From assembly GCF_030317145.1 (NCBI RefSeq), contig NZ_JASZYE010000003.1, forward strand, positions 434,001 to 498,000: a DNA stretch of 64,000 nucleotides, given 5' to 3'. Under the pieces are notes generated by a model. It saw only the letters and a list, made by a program, of their open reading frames with translations, made no database searches and was not told the origin of the DNA. Below are positions 45,508 through 55,691 of this stretch, one piece after another. Origin of the DNA: Variovorax flavidus (lineage in GTDB: Bacteria; Pseudomonadota; Gammaproteobacteria; Burkholderiales; Burkholderiaceae_C). The position numbers and the translations under genes were made by a program. Within the stretch, counting starts at the first letter, position 1. Every line of letters starts with the position of its first letter.

Positions 45508-46289
45508 CGCCGCCTCGCCAAGGTGTCGCGCTCCACGATCAGGCAGCGCACGCGCGCCAGCGCCACCGCCACCGAATAAGCCCAGCAGGCGCCCGCCATC
45601 AGCAGCATGCCCATGAGCATGGTGTGCGCCATCGCGGGCGCGGCCGTGAAGCTGACCGATGCGCCCTGGTGCAGCGTGTTCCACCACTGCACCGAAAAAT
45701 AGATGATCGGCACGTTGACCACGCCGGCCAGCAGCAGGATCGCGCCGCCGCGGTCCGCGCGCCGCGGATCGTCGATGGCCGACACCAGGCCCAGGTAGCC
45801 CAGGTAGAGAAAGAGCAGGATCAGCTCGGAGGTCAGCCGCGCATCCCATACCCACCAGGTGCCCCAGGTCGGCTTGCCCCACACCGCGCCGGTCCACAGC
45901 GCGATCACGGTGAAGAGCGCGCCCGTGGGTGCCAGCGCCCGCGCCATCAGCGCCGACAGCCGCGTGTTGAACGCGAGCCCCATCGCGGCATGGAACGCGG
46001 CGACGAGATAGATGAACATCGACATCCACGCCGCAGGCACGTGGATGAAGATGATGCGGTAGACCTCGCCCTGCTGGTGATCGGTCGGCGCCACCAGGAA
46101 GCCGACCACCAGCCCCGCCACCGCCAGCACGCCGGCGAGGGCAGCGAACCACGGCACCATGCGGCCGGCCCAGCCATGGAACACCGCTGGCGACGCCAGC
46201 TGCCGCCAGCGACCGCGCCGACCGGCCGGCCGTGGCGCCAGGGCTTGCGGGTCGATGCGTCGGAGCGAGTCCATGGCGCGACCGCTCAT
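45504..46289 (-). CDS. ccmC: Heme transporter/handling protein CcmC
   Basis: A 261-residue, six-helix membrane protein with the WWD signature [17 protein letters not shown] and flanking heme-ligand His in FIHVPAAWM. It loads heme onto CcmE. The start at 46289 overlaps the ccmB stop (ATGA); a second ATG five codons on is possible. Confidence 0.94.
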   Translation of the reverse strand: MSGRAMDSLRRIDPQALAPRPAGRRGRWRQLASPAVFHGWAGRMVPWFAALAGVLAVAGLVVGFLVAPTDHQQGEVYRIIFIHVPAAWMSMFIYLVAAFHAAMGLAFNTRLSALMARALAPTGALFTVIALWTGAVWGKPTWGTWWVWDARLTSELILLFLYLGYLGLVSAIDDPRRADRGGAILLLAGVVNVPIIYFSVQWWNTLHQGASVSFTAAPAMAHTMLMGMLLMAGACWAYSVAVALARVRCLIVERDTLARRR

Positions 46290-46948
46290 TCCACCGCCAG
46301 GCGCAGGGCCGCGCCCACCGCCCACGGACACAGGCATGCCGCCACCAGCAGACAGGCGCCGAGGAGCGACAGGTGCGGATTCACGGGCAGCCCCTGATGG
46401 CTGGCTGCGACCGCGCCGCTGCCGAAGATCAGCACAGGCACGCACAGCGGCAGCACGATCAGCGCCAGCAGCACATTGCCGCGAAGCCCGAGCGTGAGCG
46501 CGGCACCGAGCGCGCCCAGCAGCACCAGCGTCGGCGTGCCCAGCAGCAGCGACAGCAGCAGCACGCCGATGGCCTGCGCCGGCAGCCCGAACTGCAGCCC
46601 CATCAGCGGCGCGACGGCGACCAGCGGCAGGCATGTGATGAGCCAATGCGCCGCGATCTTGGCGTAGACGATGCCTGTGAGCGAACGCGGCGACAGCAGC
46701 AGCTGTTCGAGAGCGCCATCCTCCAGGTCGGGCAGGAAGAGCCGATGCAGCGAGATCATCACCGCCAGCAGCGCCGCGACCCATACAACGCCGGGGCCGA
46801 TGGCCGCCAGCAGTGCGGCGTCCGGCCCGACGGCCAGCGGGAACACGCTGCCGACCACGATGAAGAACAGCAGCGCGCTGAGCGCATCCATCGGCCGGCG
46901 CGAGGCCGTGCGGACTTCACGGCCGATGATCGGTAGGGCGAATGCCAT
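46286..46948 (-). CDS. ccmB: Heme exporter permease CcmB
   Basis: A 220-residue, six-helix permease with motifs [11 protein letters not shown] at the N-terminus and [17 protein letters not shown] in the cytoplasmic loop, typical of CcmB. It overlaps ccmA by 32 bases. Confidence 0.94.
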   Translation of the reverse strand: MAFALPIIGREVRTASRRPMDALSALLFFIVVGSVFPLAVGPDAALLAAIGPGVVWVAALLAVMISLHRLFLPDLEDGALEQLLLSPRSLTGIVYAKIAAHWLITCLPLVAVAPLMGLQFGLPAQAIGVLLLSLLLGTPTLVLLGALGAALTLGLRGNVLLALIVLPLCVPVLIFGSGAVAASHQGLPVNPHLSLLGACLLVAACLCPWAVGAALRLAVE

Positions 46949-47591
46949 CGCTCAGCCTGTTCATGTCCAGCGTTTGCGCGCAAGGGCCATCGCGATCGAT
47001 GTCGCGATGGGTCGTCACCACGGCCATGCCGCCGCTGCGGACGTGTTCGGCCAGGCAGGCGTCGAAGCTCTCCTCGCCTTCGGCGTCCAGGCCCGCACAG
47101 GGCTCGTCGAGCAGCCACAACGGCCGCTGGCTCAGGAGCACGCGTGCCAGGCTCAGGCGACGCTGCTGGCCCTGGGACAGATGGCGCATCCGCTCGTTCT
47201 CGCGGTCCGCGAGCCGCAGTTTCCGCAGCACGTCGCGGCATGCCGCATCGCTGCTTGTTGCGCCCGCGACATGCAGCGAAAAGCGCAGGTTCTCGAACAC
47301 CGTGAGTTCGCCGCTCATGCCGCCCGCGTGTCCCATGTAGGCCACCTCGCTGGCAAAGGCGGCGTCACGCGTGCCGACGCGGCGGCTGCGCCAATGCACA
47401 TGGCCTCCGGTCGGCTGCAGCAGGCCGCACAGCAGCCGCAGCAGGCTGCTCTTGCCGCTGCCGTTCGATCCGCGAATCTGAATCACGTCGCCCGGCGCGG
47501 CGTCGAAGCTGACGCCGGCAAACACACGCCGCCCTCCGCGCGCGCATGCCAACTCGCGAACGCAAAGCCCGTCGTGCAAGACCTCAGCCAC
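46917..47591 (-). CDS. ccmA: Heme exporter ATPase CcmA
   Basis: A 224-residue ABC ATPase. Walker A is GSNGSGKSS (41-49), the signature LSQGQQRRL, and Walker B LWLLDEP. It releases holo-CcmE from CcmC using ATP. The start is GTG 47591, inside the last codons of napC, so the nap and ccm genes are physically fused into one block. Confidence 0.93.
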   Translation of the reverse strand: MAEVLHDGLCVRELACARGGRRVFAGVSFDAAPGDVIQIRGSNGSGKSSLLRLLCGLLQPTGGHVHWRSRRVGTRDAAFASEVAYMGHAGGMSGELTVFENLRFSLHVAGATSSDAACRDVLRKLRLADRENERMRHLSQGQQRRLSLARVLLSQRPLWLLDEPCAGLDAEGEESFDACLAEHVRSGGMAVVTTHRDIDRDGPCAQTLDMNRLSDGIRPTDHRP

Positions 47592-48261
47592 CCGCTTTGG
47601 CGCCGCCCGGACCGCCGCCGGCGGGCGCCAGTGCCTCGTCGCCTTCCTTCGGAACGACCTGCCCCGGCGTGTCGGTCGGCGCCTGGCCCGGCGGGATGTG
47701 GGGCAGCCTGTGGGCGATACCCTTGTGGCAGTCGATGCAGGTCTTCTCCTTGTTCGCCAGGAAGGTCATGTGCATGTTCTGCGCACGGACGCTCTGGCGC
47801 GTGAAGTCCATGTACTCGTAGTTGTGGCAATTGCGGCATTCGAGCGAGTCGTTGGCCTTGAAGCGCGCCCACTCGTTCTGGGCCAGCCGGAGACGTTCCT
47901 CCCGAAACTTCTCCTGCGTCGAGATGCTGCCGAATATCTTTCCCCACACCTCCTTGGAGGCCTGCATCTTGCGCGCCATCTTGTCGGTCCAGTTGTGCGG
48001 CACGTGGCAGTCGGAGCAGATCGCGCGCACTCCGGATCGATTGGTGTAGTGGATGGTGGGCTTGAGCTCCACGAACACGTTGTCGCGCATCTCGTGGCAG
48101 CCGGTGCAGAACTTCTCGGTGTTGGTGAATTCCATCGCCGTGTTGAAGGCACCCCAGAAAATGATGCCGCCGATGAAGCCGCCCAGCGTCAGGAACCCGA
48201 GGCTGAAATGCACGCTCGGCCGGCGGATGATGGCCCAGTAGCGCTTCAGGAGGTTCATCAT
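47584..48261 (-). CDS. napC: Tetraheme quinol dehydrogenase NapC
   Basis: A 225-residue membrane-anchored cytochrome. One N-terminal helix (about 18-38) precedes four heme motifs: CTGCH (52-56), CSDCH (82-86), CRNCH (142-146) and CIDCH (175-179). It passes electrons from quinol to NapAB in the periplasm. The C-terminal tail after residue 190 is low-complexity Pro/Gly/Ala. Confidence 0.95.
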   Translation of the reverse strand: MMNLLKRYWAIIRRPSVHFSLGFLTLGGFIGGIIFWGAFNTAMEFTNTEKFCTGCHEMRDNVFVELKPTIHYTNRSGVRAICSDCHVPHNWTDKMARKMQASKEVWGKIFGSISTQEKFREERLRLAQNEWARFKANDSLECRNCHNYEYMDFTRQSVRAQNMHMTFLANKEKTCIDCHKGIAHRLPHIPPGQAPTDTPGQVVPKEGDEALAPAGGGPGGAKAGG

Positions 48262-48279
48262 GGTGTGGCGTCCCCGCGG

Positions 48280-48753
48280 CTACTTCTTGTTGGCCTGGGC
48301 GGCCTCGGCGGCCCGCTTCGCGATCGTGTCGGCATTCTCGAAGTCGTTGCCCACCAGCGGCTGGACCGGGTCCTGCGCCACATGGCACTGCATGCAGAAA
48401 TAGCGCCGCGTCGAGATCTGCGGCAGCACCTTGCCGCTGCGGTCGATGTAGTGCGTCGGGCTGACGGGAATCGCCTGCGAGAAATCCGTGCGGGTGCGCG
48501 CATGGCAGTCGAGGCACTTGTTGAAGTTCTTGTCGATCTGGTAGCCGTCCACCCGGTGCGGGATGGTGGGCGGCTGCATGTCGTAGTTGCGCGGGCGCCG
48601 CACGTCGTCGTTCACCGCATTGCCCAGGCGCGGCGGCTCCGTGGGGTCGGGGATCGGCACCGGGCCGCGCGCCGGGTCCACCAGCCCGCCCGACTGGGCC
48701 CACGCGAAACCGGCCAGCAGGCCGAGCAGCGGGAGGAGCTTGCGTGGGGTCAT
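48280..48753 (-). CDS. napB: Diheme cytochrome NapB, nitrate reductase small subunit
   Basis: A 157-residue exported protein with a signal peptide ending near FAWA-QS. The two heme sites are CLDCH (80-84) and CMQCH (120-124), with axial His in PPTIPHRVDGY and PVSPTHYIDR. It transfers electrons from NapC to NapA. Confidence 0.95.
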   Translation of the reverse strand: MTPRKLLPLLGLLAGFAWAQSGGLVDPARGPVPIPDPTEPPRLGNAVNDDVRRPRNYDMQPPTIPHRVDGYQIDKNFNKCLDCHARTRTDFSQAIPVSPTHYIDRSGKVLPQISTRRYFCMQCHVAQDPVQPLVGNDFENADTIAKRAAEAAQANKK

Positions 48754-48772
48754 GCCGGTGTCTCTGGACGTG

Positions 48773-51262
48773 TCAGACCCTGACGATCTTCACCGCGCAC
48801 TTCTTGAAGTCCGTCTGGTAGGAGATCGGATCGGTCGCATCCAGCGTGACCTTGTTGATCAACTGGCTGGCGTCGAACCACGGCACGAACACCAGCCCGC
48901 GCGGCGGCTTGTTACGGCCCCGTGTTTCTATCCGCGTGCGCATGCTGCCGCGCCGCGAGCTGATCTCCACCTCGATGCCGCGCCGCACGCCCAGGGCCCG
49001 CGCGTCCTCGGGATGCATGTAGCAGACGGCATTGGGCACGGCCTTGTGCAGTTCAGGCACTCGGCGCGTCATCGAGCCCGAGTGCCAGTGCTCGAGCACG
49101 CGGCCGGTCGACAGCCAGAAGGGGAAGTCCTTGTCGGGCGCTTCCGGCGGTGGCTCGTAGGGCAGCGCGAAGATCAGCGCCTTGCCGTCGGGGAAACCGT
49201 AGAACTGGAAGCCCGTGCCGGGCTTGACGTAGGGGTCCGAGCCTTCGCGGTAGCGCCAGAGGGTTTCCTTGCCGTTCACCACGGGCCAGCGCAGTCCGCG
49301 GACCTGATGGTAGGTCTCGAAGGGCGCCAGGTCGTGGCCGTGGCCGCGGCCGAAGCTGGCGTATTCCTCGAACAGCCCCTTCTGCACGTAGAAGCCGAAG
49401 GCCTTCGCCTCGTCGTTGTCGTAGCCGGCCTCGATCGCCGAGTTCGGAAACTTGTCGACCTGCCCGTTGCGGAACAGCACCTCGAACAAGGTCTTGCCCC
49501 GGAGTTCGGGTTTCTTGGCGATCAGTTCCTCGGGCCACACCTCTTCGACCGTGAAGCGCTTCGAGAACTCCATCAGCTGCCAGAGGTCGGAGCGCGCCTC
49601 GCCGGGCGCGCGGACGAGCTGGTGCCAGAACTGCGTGCGGCGCTCGGCATTGCCGTAGGCGCCCTCCTTCTCGACCCACATCGCGGCTGGAAGGATCAGG
49701 TCGGCACTGAGCGCGGTGACGGTCGGGTACACATCCGACACGACGATGAAGTTGTCGGGGTTCCGGTAGCCCGGGTAGCCTTCCTCTTTCAGGTTGGCCG
49801 CGGCCTGCATGTTGTTGTTGACCATCACCCAGTAGGCGTTGAGCTTGCCGTCCTTCAGCATGCGGTTCTGCAGCACCGCGTGAAAGCCGGGGATGTCGGG
49901 GATGGTGCCCTCGGGCAGCTTCCAGATGCGTTCCGCCTCGGCCCGGTGCTTGGGATTGGTCACCACCATGTCGGCCGGCAGCCGATGGGAGAAGGTGCCG
50001 ACCTCGCGCGCCGTGCCGCAGGCCGAAGGCTGGCCCGTCAGCGAGAAGGGGCTGTTGCCGGGCGTCGCGATCTTGCCGGTGAGCAGATGGATGTTGTAGA
50101 CCATGTTGTTGCACCACACACCGCGCGTGTGCTGGTTGAAACCCATGGTCCAGAAGGACATCACCTTGACCTTCGGATCGGCGTACATCTCGGCCAGCGC
50201 CTGCAGGCGGTTGCGCGGCACGCCGCTGAGCCTGGCGGTGTAGTCGAGGTCGTAGGTAGACACGAACTTCGCGAACTCGTCGAAAGTCATGGGCTTGGAG
50301 CCGCCCGCGTCGTTGGCGTTCTTGGCCGCCTTCTGCAGCGGATGCTCCGGCCGCAGCCCATAGCCGATGTCGGCGTTGCCCAGCCTGAACGAGGTGTGCT
50401 TGTCGACGAAATCGCGGTTCACGCGGTTCGTCGTGATGATGTGGTTGGCGATGTAGTTGAGGATCGCCAGGTCGGTCTGCGGCGTGAAGGTGAGCTCGAT
50501 GTCCGCCAGTTCATAGGACCGGTGCTCGAAGGTCGACAGCACCGCCACCCTAACGTTGCGCCCGCTGAGCCGGCGGTCGGTCACGCGCGTCCAGAGGATG
50601 GGGTGCATCTCGGCCATGTTCGAGCCCCACAGCACGAAGGCATCGGCCGCCTCGATGTCGTCGTAGACGCCCATGGGTTCGTCGGCGCCGAAGGTCCGCA
50701 TGAAGCCCACGGCCGCCGAAGCCATGCAGTGACGTGCGTTGGGGTCGAGGTTGTTCGACCGGAAGCCCGCCTTCATCAGCTTCAGCCCGGCGTAGCCTTC
50801 CCAGATGGTCCATTGGCCCGAGCCGAACATGCCCACCGCCGTCGGGCCCTTCTCCTTGAGCACCCGCTTGAACTGCGCGGCCATCACGTCGAAGGCCTGG
50901 TCCCATGAGACGCGCGTGAAGTCGCCATCCTTCGCGTACTGGCCGTTCTTCATGCGCAGCAGCGGCGTCAGCAGGCGATCGTCCGCATACATGATCTTCG
51001 ACAGGAAGTAGCCCTTGACACAGTTGAGGCCGCGATTGACTTCCGCCTCGGGGTCGCCGTGCGTGGCAACCACGCGGTTGTCCTTGACCGCCACCGTCAC
51101 GCCGCAGCCGGTGCCGCAGAAACGGCACGGCGCCTTGGACCACTTGAGCCCGGCCGCGTCGGGAGCTACCGCCTGCGCAATTCCCGTCAGGGGAATGCCG
51201 GCCACCGCGCCTGCGGTCGCCGCCGCCGTCTGGCGAATGAAGTCCCTCCTGTCAATGGGCAT
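48773..51262 (-). CDS. napA: Periplasmic nitrate reductase catalytic subunit NapA
   Basis: An 829-residue molybdopterin enzyme reducing nitrate to nitrite in the periplasm. It has a Tat signal RRDFIRQ, a [4Fe-4S] motif with Cys46, Cys49, Cys53 and Cys81, and the Mo-coordinating Cys179 in [10 protein letters not shown]. The full family length is present. Its start overlaps the end of napD by 11 bases. Confidence 0.97.
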   Translation of the reverse strand: MPIDRRDFIRQTAAATAGAVAGIPLTGIAQAVAPDAAGLKWSKAPCRFCGTGCGVTVAVKDNRVVATHGDPEAEVNRGLNCVKGYFLSKIMYADDRLLTPLLRMKNGQYAKDGDFTRVSWDQAFDVMAAQFKRVLKEKGPTAVGMFGSGQWTIWEGYAGLKLMKAGFRSNNLDPNARHCMASAAVGFMRTFGADEPMGVYDDIEAADAFVLWGSNMAEMHPILWTRVTDRRLSGRNVRVAVLSTFEHRSYELADIELTFTPQTDLAILNYIANHIITTNRVNRDFVDKHTSFRLGNADIGYGLRPEHPLQKAAKNANDAGGSKPMTFDEFAKFVSTYDLDYTARLSGVPRNRLQALAEMYADPKVKVMSFWTMGFNQHTRGVWCNNMVYNIHLLTGKIATPGNSPFSLTGQPSACGTAREVGTFSHRLPADMVVTNPKHRAEAERIWKLPEGTIPDIPGFHAVLQNRMLKDGKLNAYWVMVNNNMQAAANLKEEGYPGYRNPDNFIVVSDVYPTVTALSADLILPAAMWVEKEGAYGNAERRTQFWHQLVRAPGEARSDLWQLMEFSKRFTVEEVWPEELIAKKPELRGKTLFEVLFRNGQVDKFPNSAIEAGYDNDEAKAFGFYVQKGLFEEYASFGRGHGHDLAPFETYHQVRGLRWPVVNGKETLWRYREGSDPYVKPGTGFQFYGFPDGKALIFALPYEPPPEAPDKDFPFWLSTGRVLEHWHSGSMTRRVPELHKAVPNAVCYMHPEDARALGVRRGIEVEISSRRGSMRTRIETRGRNKPPRGLVFVPWFDASQLINKVTLDATDPISYQTDFKKCAVKIVRV

Positions 51263-51530
51263 CGGGGATCTCCTCGTTCATCGCTTCCACGGTGTCCGCG
51301 TACTGGTACACCAGCGCGGCGGAGAGAACGCCGTCGGTGCGCTGGATCGCGTTCACCCGGGAGAGCATCTGGTCGGCGCTGTCGGCATCCAGGGTGACGA
51401 CCAGCTTGCCATTGGGCGAACTGCCGAAGATCCGTGCGCCGGGCATCAGCGCAATGGCATCCTCGACACGCTGCAGGCGCTTCGGCGTGGCATGCACGAC
51501 CAGACTGCTGATATGCACTTCCTCGGGCAC
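51252..51530 (-). CDS. napD: NapA Tat-signal chaperone NapD
   Basis: A 92-residue cytoplasmic chaperone that binds the NapA twin-arginine signal. [14 protein letters not shown] and [12 protein letters not shown] are the family strands. It precedes napA with an 11-base overlap. Confidence 0.92.
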   Translation of the reverse strand: MPEEVHISSLVVHATPKRLQRVEDAIALMPGARIFGSSPNGKLVVTLDADSADQMLSRVNAIQRTDGVLSAALVYQYADTVEAMNEEIPDAH

Positions 51531-51578
51531 TTTGGCTTCCTTTTCTTGAAAGGTGGCTGATGCGCTGCGCGGGATGCG

Positions 51579-51746
51579 TCAACCTCGACTGCCGGGCGGC
51601 CCCGCAACGAGAAGCTGATACATCCAGACAAGAAAGCCGTAGCCCGCGACGATGATGCCCGCGAGCACAGGCGCCATGACGACGGAAAGAAACAGGAAGC
51701 TGCGCAGTTCCTGTGCTTTGGTGAAAGGCCCATTCGGTTGTTCCAC
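51579..51746 (-). CDS. napE: Small membrane protein NapE
   Basis: A 55-residue protein beginning at GTG 51746 after AAGGAGACCT. It has a short cytoplasmic N-terminus (VEQPNGPFTKAQELRSF), then one long hydrophobic helix (about 17-45) and GPPGS at the C-terminus, matching NapE of napEDABC operons. It lies 48 bases before napD. Its role is not established. Confidence 0.85.
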   Translation of the reverse strand: MEQPNGPFTKAQELRSFLFLSVVMAPVLAGIIVAGYGFLVWMYQLLVAGPPGSRG

Positions 51747-51807
51747 AGGTCTCCTTCATGGCGGGCTACCGCAAGAATGCCGGGCGAGAACCGAGAAAGT
51801 CCAATTC

Positions 51808-51836
51808 ATTCTTCTCCGAAGGCCCGGCAGTGTCAA
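51808..51836 (-). promoter_or_regulatory. Putative sigma-70 promoter of the nap-ccm operon
   Basis: On the minus strand, a consensus -35 TTGACA (51836-51831) is followed after 17 bases by AAGAAT (51813-51808) as -10. This places the transcript start about 55 bases before napE. No convincing FNR box (TTGAT-N4-ATCAA) was seen. Confidence 0.5.
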
Positions 51837-51870
51837 TTTGCCCAAAGGTGCAACGGCGAACGCCGACAAT

Positions 51871-52923
51871 GTGGCCGTGTCGCTTTCTACCCCCCCTCCT
51901 CCTGGTGCGGCTTCGGCCGGTCATCCCTACGAAACCCTCACGCCCGACGTCGTGCTCGATGCGCTGGCGACGCTGGGCCTGCACGGCGACGGCCGGCTCA
52001 CCGCACTCAACTCCTACGAGAACCGCGTCTATCAGGTGTATCTGGAGGATCGCAGCGCCGTCGTCGTCAAGTTCTACCGGCCCGGGCGCTGGTCCGATGC
52101 AGAGATCCTCGAGGAGCACGGCTTCTCGCTCGAACTCGCTGCTGCCGAAGTGCCCGCGGTGCCGCCGATCGCGGTCGATGGCGCGACGCTGCATCGACAT
52201 GGCGGCTTCGCATTCAGCGTGAGCCCCTACCGTGGCGGACGCGCGCCGGAGCTGGACGATTTCGAAGTGCTCGAATGGATCGGGCGCTTTCTGGCGCGCA
52301 TCCATGCGGTCGGCTCGCGCAAGCCCTTCGCAGCGCGCCCGGTGCTGGACCTGCAGACCTTCGGCATCGCATCGCGCGACTGGCTGCTGGGCCACGACAT
52401 GGTGCCGCTCGACGTCCAGCGCGAGTGGGAAACGGCCTGCAACGCGGCCTTCGAGATGATCTCGGCCACTGCGCTCGGCACCGGCGCGCAGTCTGCCGAC
52501 GCGGCCTTGAAGAAGCTGCGACTGCACGGCGACGTGCACCCCGGCAACATCCTGTGGACGCCGACCGATCGCCCCGATGGCGGCCCACACTTCGTCGACC
52601 TCGACGACGCCCGCACCGGCTTCGCAGTGCAGGATCTCTGGATGCTGCTGTCGGGCGACCGCGCGCAGCGCACCACGCAATTGAGCGGCCTGCTCGACGG
52701 CTACGAGCAGTTCCGCGACTTCGACCGGCGCGAACTCGCGCTGATCGAGCCGCTGCGCACACTGCGGCTCATCCACTACAGCGCATGGCTGGCGCGGCGC
52801 TGGGAAGATCCGATCTTTCCGATCAACTTCCCGTGGTTCGGCTCGAGCGACTACTGGAAGGGGCAGATCCAGATGCTGCAGGACCAGTGCGAGGCGATGG
52901 AGGAAGAGCCTCTCTACGCCTAG
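51871..52923 (+). CDS. srkA: SrkA/YihE-type stress response kinase
   Basis: A protein of about 350 residues with an APH/choline-kinase-like fold. LTALNSYENRVYQVYLED is the glycine-loop region, HGDVHPGNIL the catalytic loop (His-Gly-Asp), and FVDLDDARTGFAVQDLWML the DFG-like Mg site. E. coli SrkA phosphorylates protein Ser/Thr during stress. The start is uncertain: GTG 51871 or 51877, neither with a clear ribosome binding site. It is divergent from napE and overlaps a convergent LysR gene by four bases. Confidence 0.87.
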   Translation: MAVSLSTPPPPGAASAGHPYETLTPDVVLDALATLGLHGDGRLTALNSYENRVYQVYLEDRSAVVVKFYRPGRWSDAEILEEHGFSLELAAAEVPAVPPIAVDGATLHRHGGFAFSVSPYRGGRAPELDDFEVLEWIGRFLARIHAVGSRKPFAARPVLDLQTFGIASRDWLLGHDMVPLDVQREWETACNAAFEMISATALGTGAQSADAALKKLRLHGDVHPGNILWTPTDRPDGGPHFVDLDDARTGFAVQDLWMLLSGDRAQRTTQLSGLLDGYEQFRDFDRRELALIEPLRTLRLIHYSAWLARRWEDPIFPINFPWFGSSDYWKGQIQMLQDQCEAMEEEPLYA

Positions 52924-53819
52924 GCGGCCGACGACGGGTCAACCTGCATCGCCCGCAGGAAGCCCTGCACCACCGCATTCTCCGGCCCGTCGCGCCACAC
53001 GCAGAACGCTTCGGACCGCGCGACCTCTTCTTCCAGCGGCCGGAACACCGCACCCCGCAGCGCCGTGTGGCGCATGGCGCTCGGCACCAGCGCCACGCCC
53101 ATGCCCTGCGAGACCAGCGACACCACCGACAGCCAGTGCCGAACCTCATGGCGGACTTCGGGCCGGAAGCCGGCCTGCGCGCAGATGGACAGGATGCGCT
53201 CGTGATAGTCGGGCGACACGCTGCGCGAGAACAGCACGAAGGGTTCGTCGCGCAAGCTGGCGGTGGATACGGTGCGCCGTCGCGCCAGCCGGTGATCGAC
53301 CGGCAGACAGGCCACGAAAGGTTCCGACACCAGCAGCACGTGCCGCAGTTCCGCCGGCATGCGGCTGGTGTGCACGAAGCCGAGGTCCAGCCGGTCATGC
53401 AGCAGTTCGACGATCTGCTCGCCCGAGTTGAGTTCGACCATCGTGACCCGCACCGCAGGGTGCTTCGCCTGGAACTTGCGTAGCGCAGGCGGCAGTCCAC
53501 GGTAGAGCATCGCGCCGACGAAGCCGATGCGCAGCCGCCCGGCCGAGCCCTGCGACACGTCACGCGCCTGCAGCGCCGCTTCCTCTGCCTGGCGCAGCAG
53601 GAGCGTTGCGGATGTCTGCAGCGCCTCGCCGGCAGGGGTGAGGCGCACCTCCTTGCTGTTGCGGTCGAACAGGCGCGCGCCCACGGCGTCCTCCAGCTGC
53701 CGGATGGCCACGCTCAGCGGCGGCTGTGAAATCGCCAGCCGCCGCGCGGCGCGGCCGAAGTGCAGTTCCTTCGCCAGCACGACGAAATAGCGCAGATGTC
53801 TCAGTTCCATGCGTTCCAT
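52920..53819 (-). CDS. LysR-family regulator of the acyl-CoA operon
   Basis: A 299-residue LysR protein. The HTH is HFGRAARRLAISQPPLSVAI (about residues 20-39), the pattern of the CatR/BenM-like group. The start is ATG 53819; ATG 53810 (MELRHLRYF) is equally likely. It is divergent from an acyl-CoA dehydrogenase operon across about 104 bp that hold an inverted repeat. Confidence 0.9.
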   Translation of the reverse strand: MERMELRHLRYFVVLAKELHFGRAARRLAISQPPLSVAIRQLEDAVGARLFDRNSKEVRLTPAGEALQTSATLLLRQAEEAALQARDVSQGSAGRLRIGFVGAMLYRGLPPALRKFQAKHPAVRVTMVELNSGEQIVELLHDRLDLGFVHTSRMPAELRHVLLVSEPFVACLPVDHRLARRRTVSTASLRDEPFVLFSRSVSPDYHERILSICAQAGFRPEVRHEVRHWLSVVSLVSQGMGVALVPSAMRHTALRGAVFRPLEEEVARSEAFCVWRDGPENAVVQGFLRAMQVDPSSAA

Positions 53820-53845
53820 CCGAAGCAGTTTTTCACAATAGGCAA

Positions 53846-53871
53846 ATCAGATCAATCAAGACATATCTGAT
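53846..53871. promoter_or_regulatory. Candidate LysR operator
   Basis: ATCAGAT and ATCTGAT form a perfect inverted repeat separated by 12 bases in an A/T-rich patch of the divergent LysR/acyl-CoA dehydrogenase region. The second half-site is part of ATATCTGATAT. Size and position fit LysR-type sites. Confidence 0.6.
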
Positions 53872-53923
53872 ATTGGACAGGAATCGTTCGAGACTCAAAG
53901 ATGGCGGCCCAAGGAGACAGGCC

Positions 53924-55651
53924 ATGACCACCCGCACCGCCGCATCGACCGGCAACACCGCCGCCCATCCCGTGCCCGACCGCCATGGGCAGAACCTCTT
54001 CACGACCGACACCGAGCTGCACACGCTGCTCGCGCTGTACCTGCCGCCCGAGCTGCTGCAGCACATGCAACCCCACTTCGAGCGGCTCGGCGGGCTGGCC
54101 GGCGGCCGGCTCGACGAGCTGGCGCAAGTGGCGGACCACAACCCACCCACCCTCCAGTTGCGCACGCGCACCGGCATCGACGACCAGAAGGTCATCAAGC
54201 ACCCAGCCTACGTCGAGATGGAGCGCCTGGCGCTCAGCGAGTTCGGCCTGGCCGCGATGTCGCACCGCGATGAAACGCTGGGCTGGAAGGGCAAGATGCC
54301 GCCGCTGGTCAAGTACGTGCTGACCTATCTCTTCGTGCAGGCCGAGTTCGGCCTGTGCTGCCCGGTCTCGATGACCGATTCGCTGGCGCGCACGCTCAAG
54401 AAGTTCGGCAGCCCCGAACTGGTCGAGCGCTTTCTGCCGCGCTTCCAGTCGCTGGACTTCGACACGCTCGCGCAGGGCGCGATGTTCATGACCGAGCAGG
54501 CCGCCGGCTCCGACATTGCCGCGACCGTCACGCGCGCCTGGCAGGACGACGCCGGTCAATGGCGCCTGAGCGGCGACAAGTGGTTCTGCTCCAACCCCGA
54601 CGCCGATTTCGCGATGGTGCTGGCGCGCGCCGACGATGCGCCGGCCGGCATGAAGGGCGTGTCGCTGTTCCTGCTGCCGAAGCAGCTCGACGACGGCAGC
54701 GCCAACCACTACCGAATCCTGCGTCTCAAGGACAAGATGGGCACGCGCTCGATGGCCAGCGGCGAGATCCGCCTCGAAGGCGCGGTCGCCTACCTGGTTG
54801 GCGAGGCGGGCCGTGGGTTCCAGCAGATGGCCGACATGGTCAACAACTCGCGCCTGTCGAACGGCGTGCGTGCCGCCGGCCTGATGCGCCGTGCAGTGGC
54901 GGAGGCCGAATACATCGCGAGCGAACGCCGCGCCTTCGGCAAGCGCCTGGCCGACATGCCGCTGATGCAGCGCCAGTTGCAGAAGCTGCGCCTGCCAGCA
55001 GAGCAGGCCCGCACGATGGTGTTCCAGACCGCGCTGGCACTCGCCCGCTCGGACAGCGGCGACAAGACCGCCTACCCCCTGCTGCGCATCCTCACGCCAC
55101 TGATCAAGTTTCGCGCCTGCCGCGATGCCCGCAAGGTGACCGGCGATGCGATGGAAGTACGCGGCGGCTGCGGCTACATCGAGGAATGGGCCGATCCGCG
55201 CCTGGTTCGCGATGCACACCTGGGCTCGATCTGGGAAGGCACTAGCAACATCGTCGCGCTCGACGTGCTGCGCGCGGTCAAGCGGGAGAACTCGCTGCCC
55301 GCGCTGCAGGACCATTTCTCGATGCTGCTGGATCAGGCCGTGGTGGCGCCTGCATTCGCCGCCGCCCTGCGCGATGCGCTGTTGCGCGCCGCCGCGCTGG
55401 CCGAACACGCTTCGCAAGAGGGCGGCGAATTGCTGGCGCGCCAGGCCGCTTCGGCGCTCTATCACACCTGCAGCGCGATCGCGATGGCCTGGGAAGGCTC
55501 GCGCACCGGCTCGGCGCAGCGCATCCAGTGGGCACAGCTGGTGCTGCTGCATCGCGTGCTGCCGCGCGATCCGCTCGACGCAGGTGGCGTGCCCGAGTCA
55601 TGGCGCACCGACACCACCGCGTTGCGCGCCAAAGTGGCCGCAATGGCCTGA
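53924..55651 (+). CDS. Acyl-CoA dehydrogenase, long AidB/FadE-like form
   Basis: A 575-residue flavin dehydrogenase. It has an extended N-terminal domain, the beta-domain signature FMTEQAAGSDIAAT and WFCSNPDAD, then the C-terminal helical domain with ERRAFGKRLADMPLMQRQL, RGGCGYIEEW and IWEGTSNIVALDVLRA. The length and the WEGTSNI motif fit the AidB/large acyl-CoA dehydrogenase branch. AAGGAGACAGGCC precedes ATG 53924. It heads an operon with two Bug proteins, a thioesterase and a CoA-transferase, all likely serving one imported carboxylate. Confidence 0.9.
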   Translation: MTTRTAASTGNTAAHPVPDRHGQNLFTTDTELHTLLALYLPPELLQHMQPHFERLGGLAGGRLDELAQVADHNPPTLQLRTRTGIDDQKVIKHPAYVEMERLALSEFGLAAMSHRDETLGWKGKMPPLVKYVLTYLFVQAEFGLCCPVSMTDSLARTLKKFGSPELVERFLPRFQSLDFDTLAQGAMFMTEQAAGSDIAATVTRAWQDDAGQWRLSGDKWFCSNPDADFAMVLARADDAPAGMKGVSLFLLPKQLDDGSANHYRILRLKDKMGTRSMASGEIRLEGAVAYLVGEAGRGFQQMADMVNNSRLSNGVRAAGLMRRAVAEAEYIASERRAFGKRLADMPLMQRQLQKLRLPAEQARTMVFQTALALARSDSGDKTAYPLLRILTPLIKFRACRDARKVTGDAMEVRGGCGYIEEWADPRLVRDAHLGSIWEGTSNIVALDVLRAVKRENSLPALQDHFSMLLDQAVVAPAFAAALRDALLRAAALAEHASQEGGELLARQAASALYHTCSAIAMAWEGSRTGSAQRIQWAQLVLLHRVLPRDPLDAGGVPESWRTDTTALRAKVAAMA

Positions 55652-55691
55652 GACCCGACGTATTCACAAGAAGCACTTCAAGGAGACAAAC

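Noticed and set aside
53852..55552. A 566-codon frame antisense to the acyl-CoA dehydrogenase
   Set aside because: Typical high-G+C antisense opening: His/Arg/Gly-rich with no motifs, while the plus-strand gene has complete ACAD signatures.
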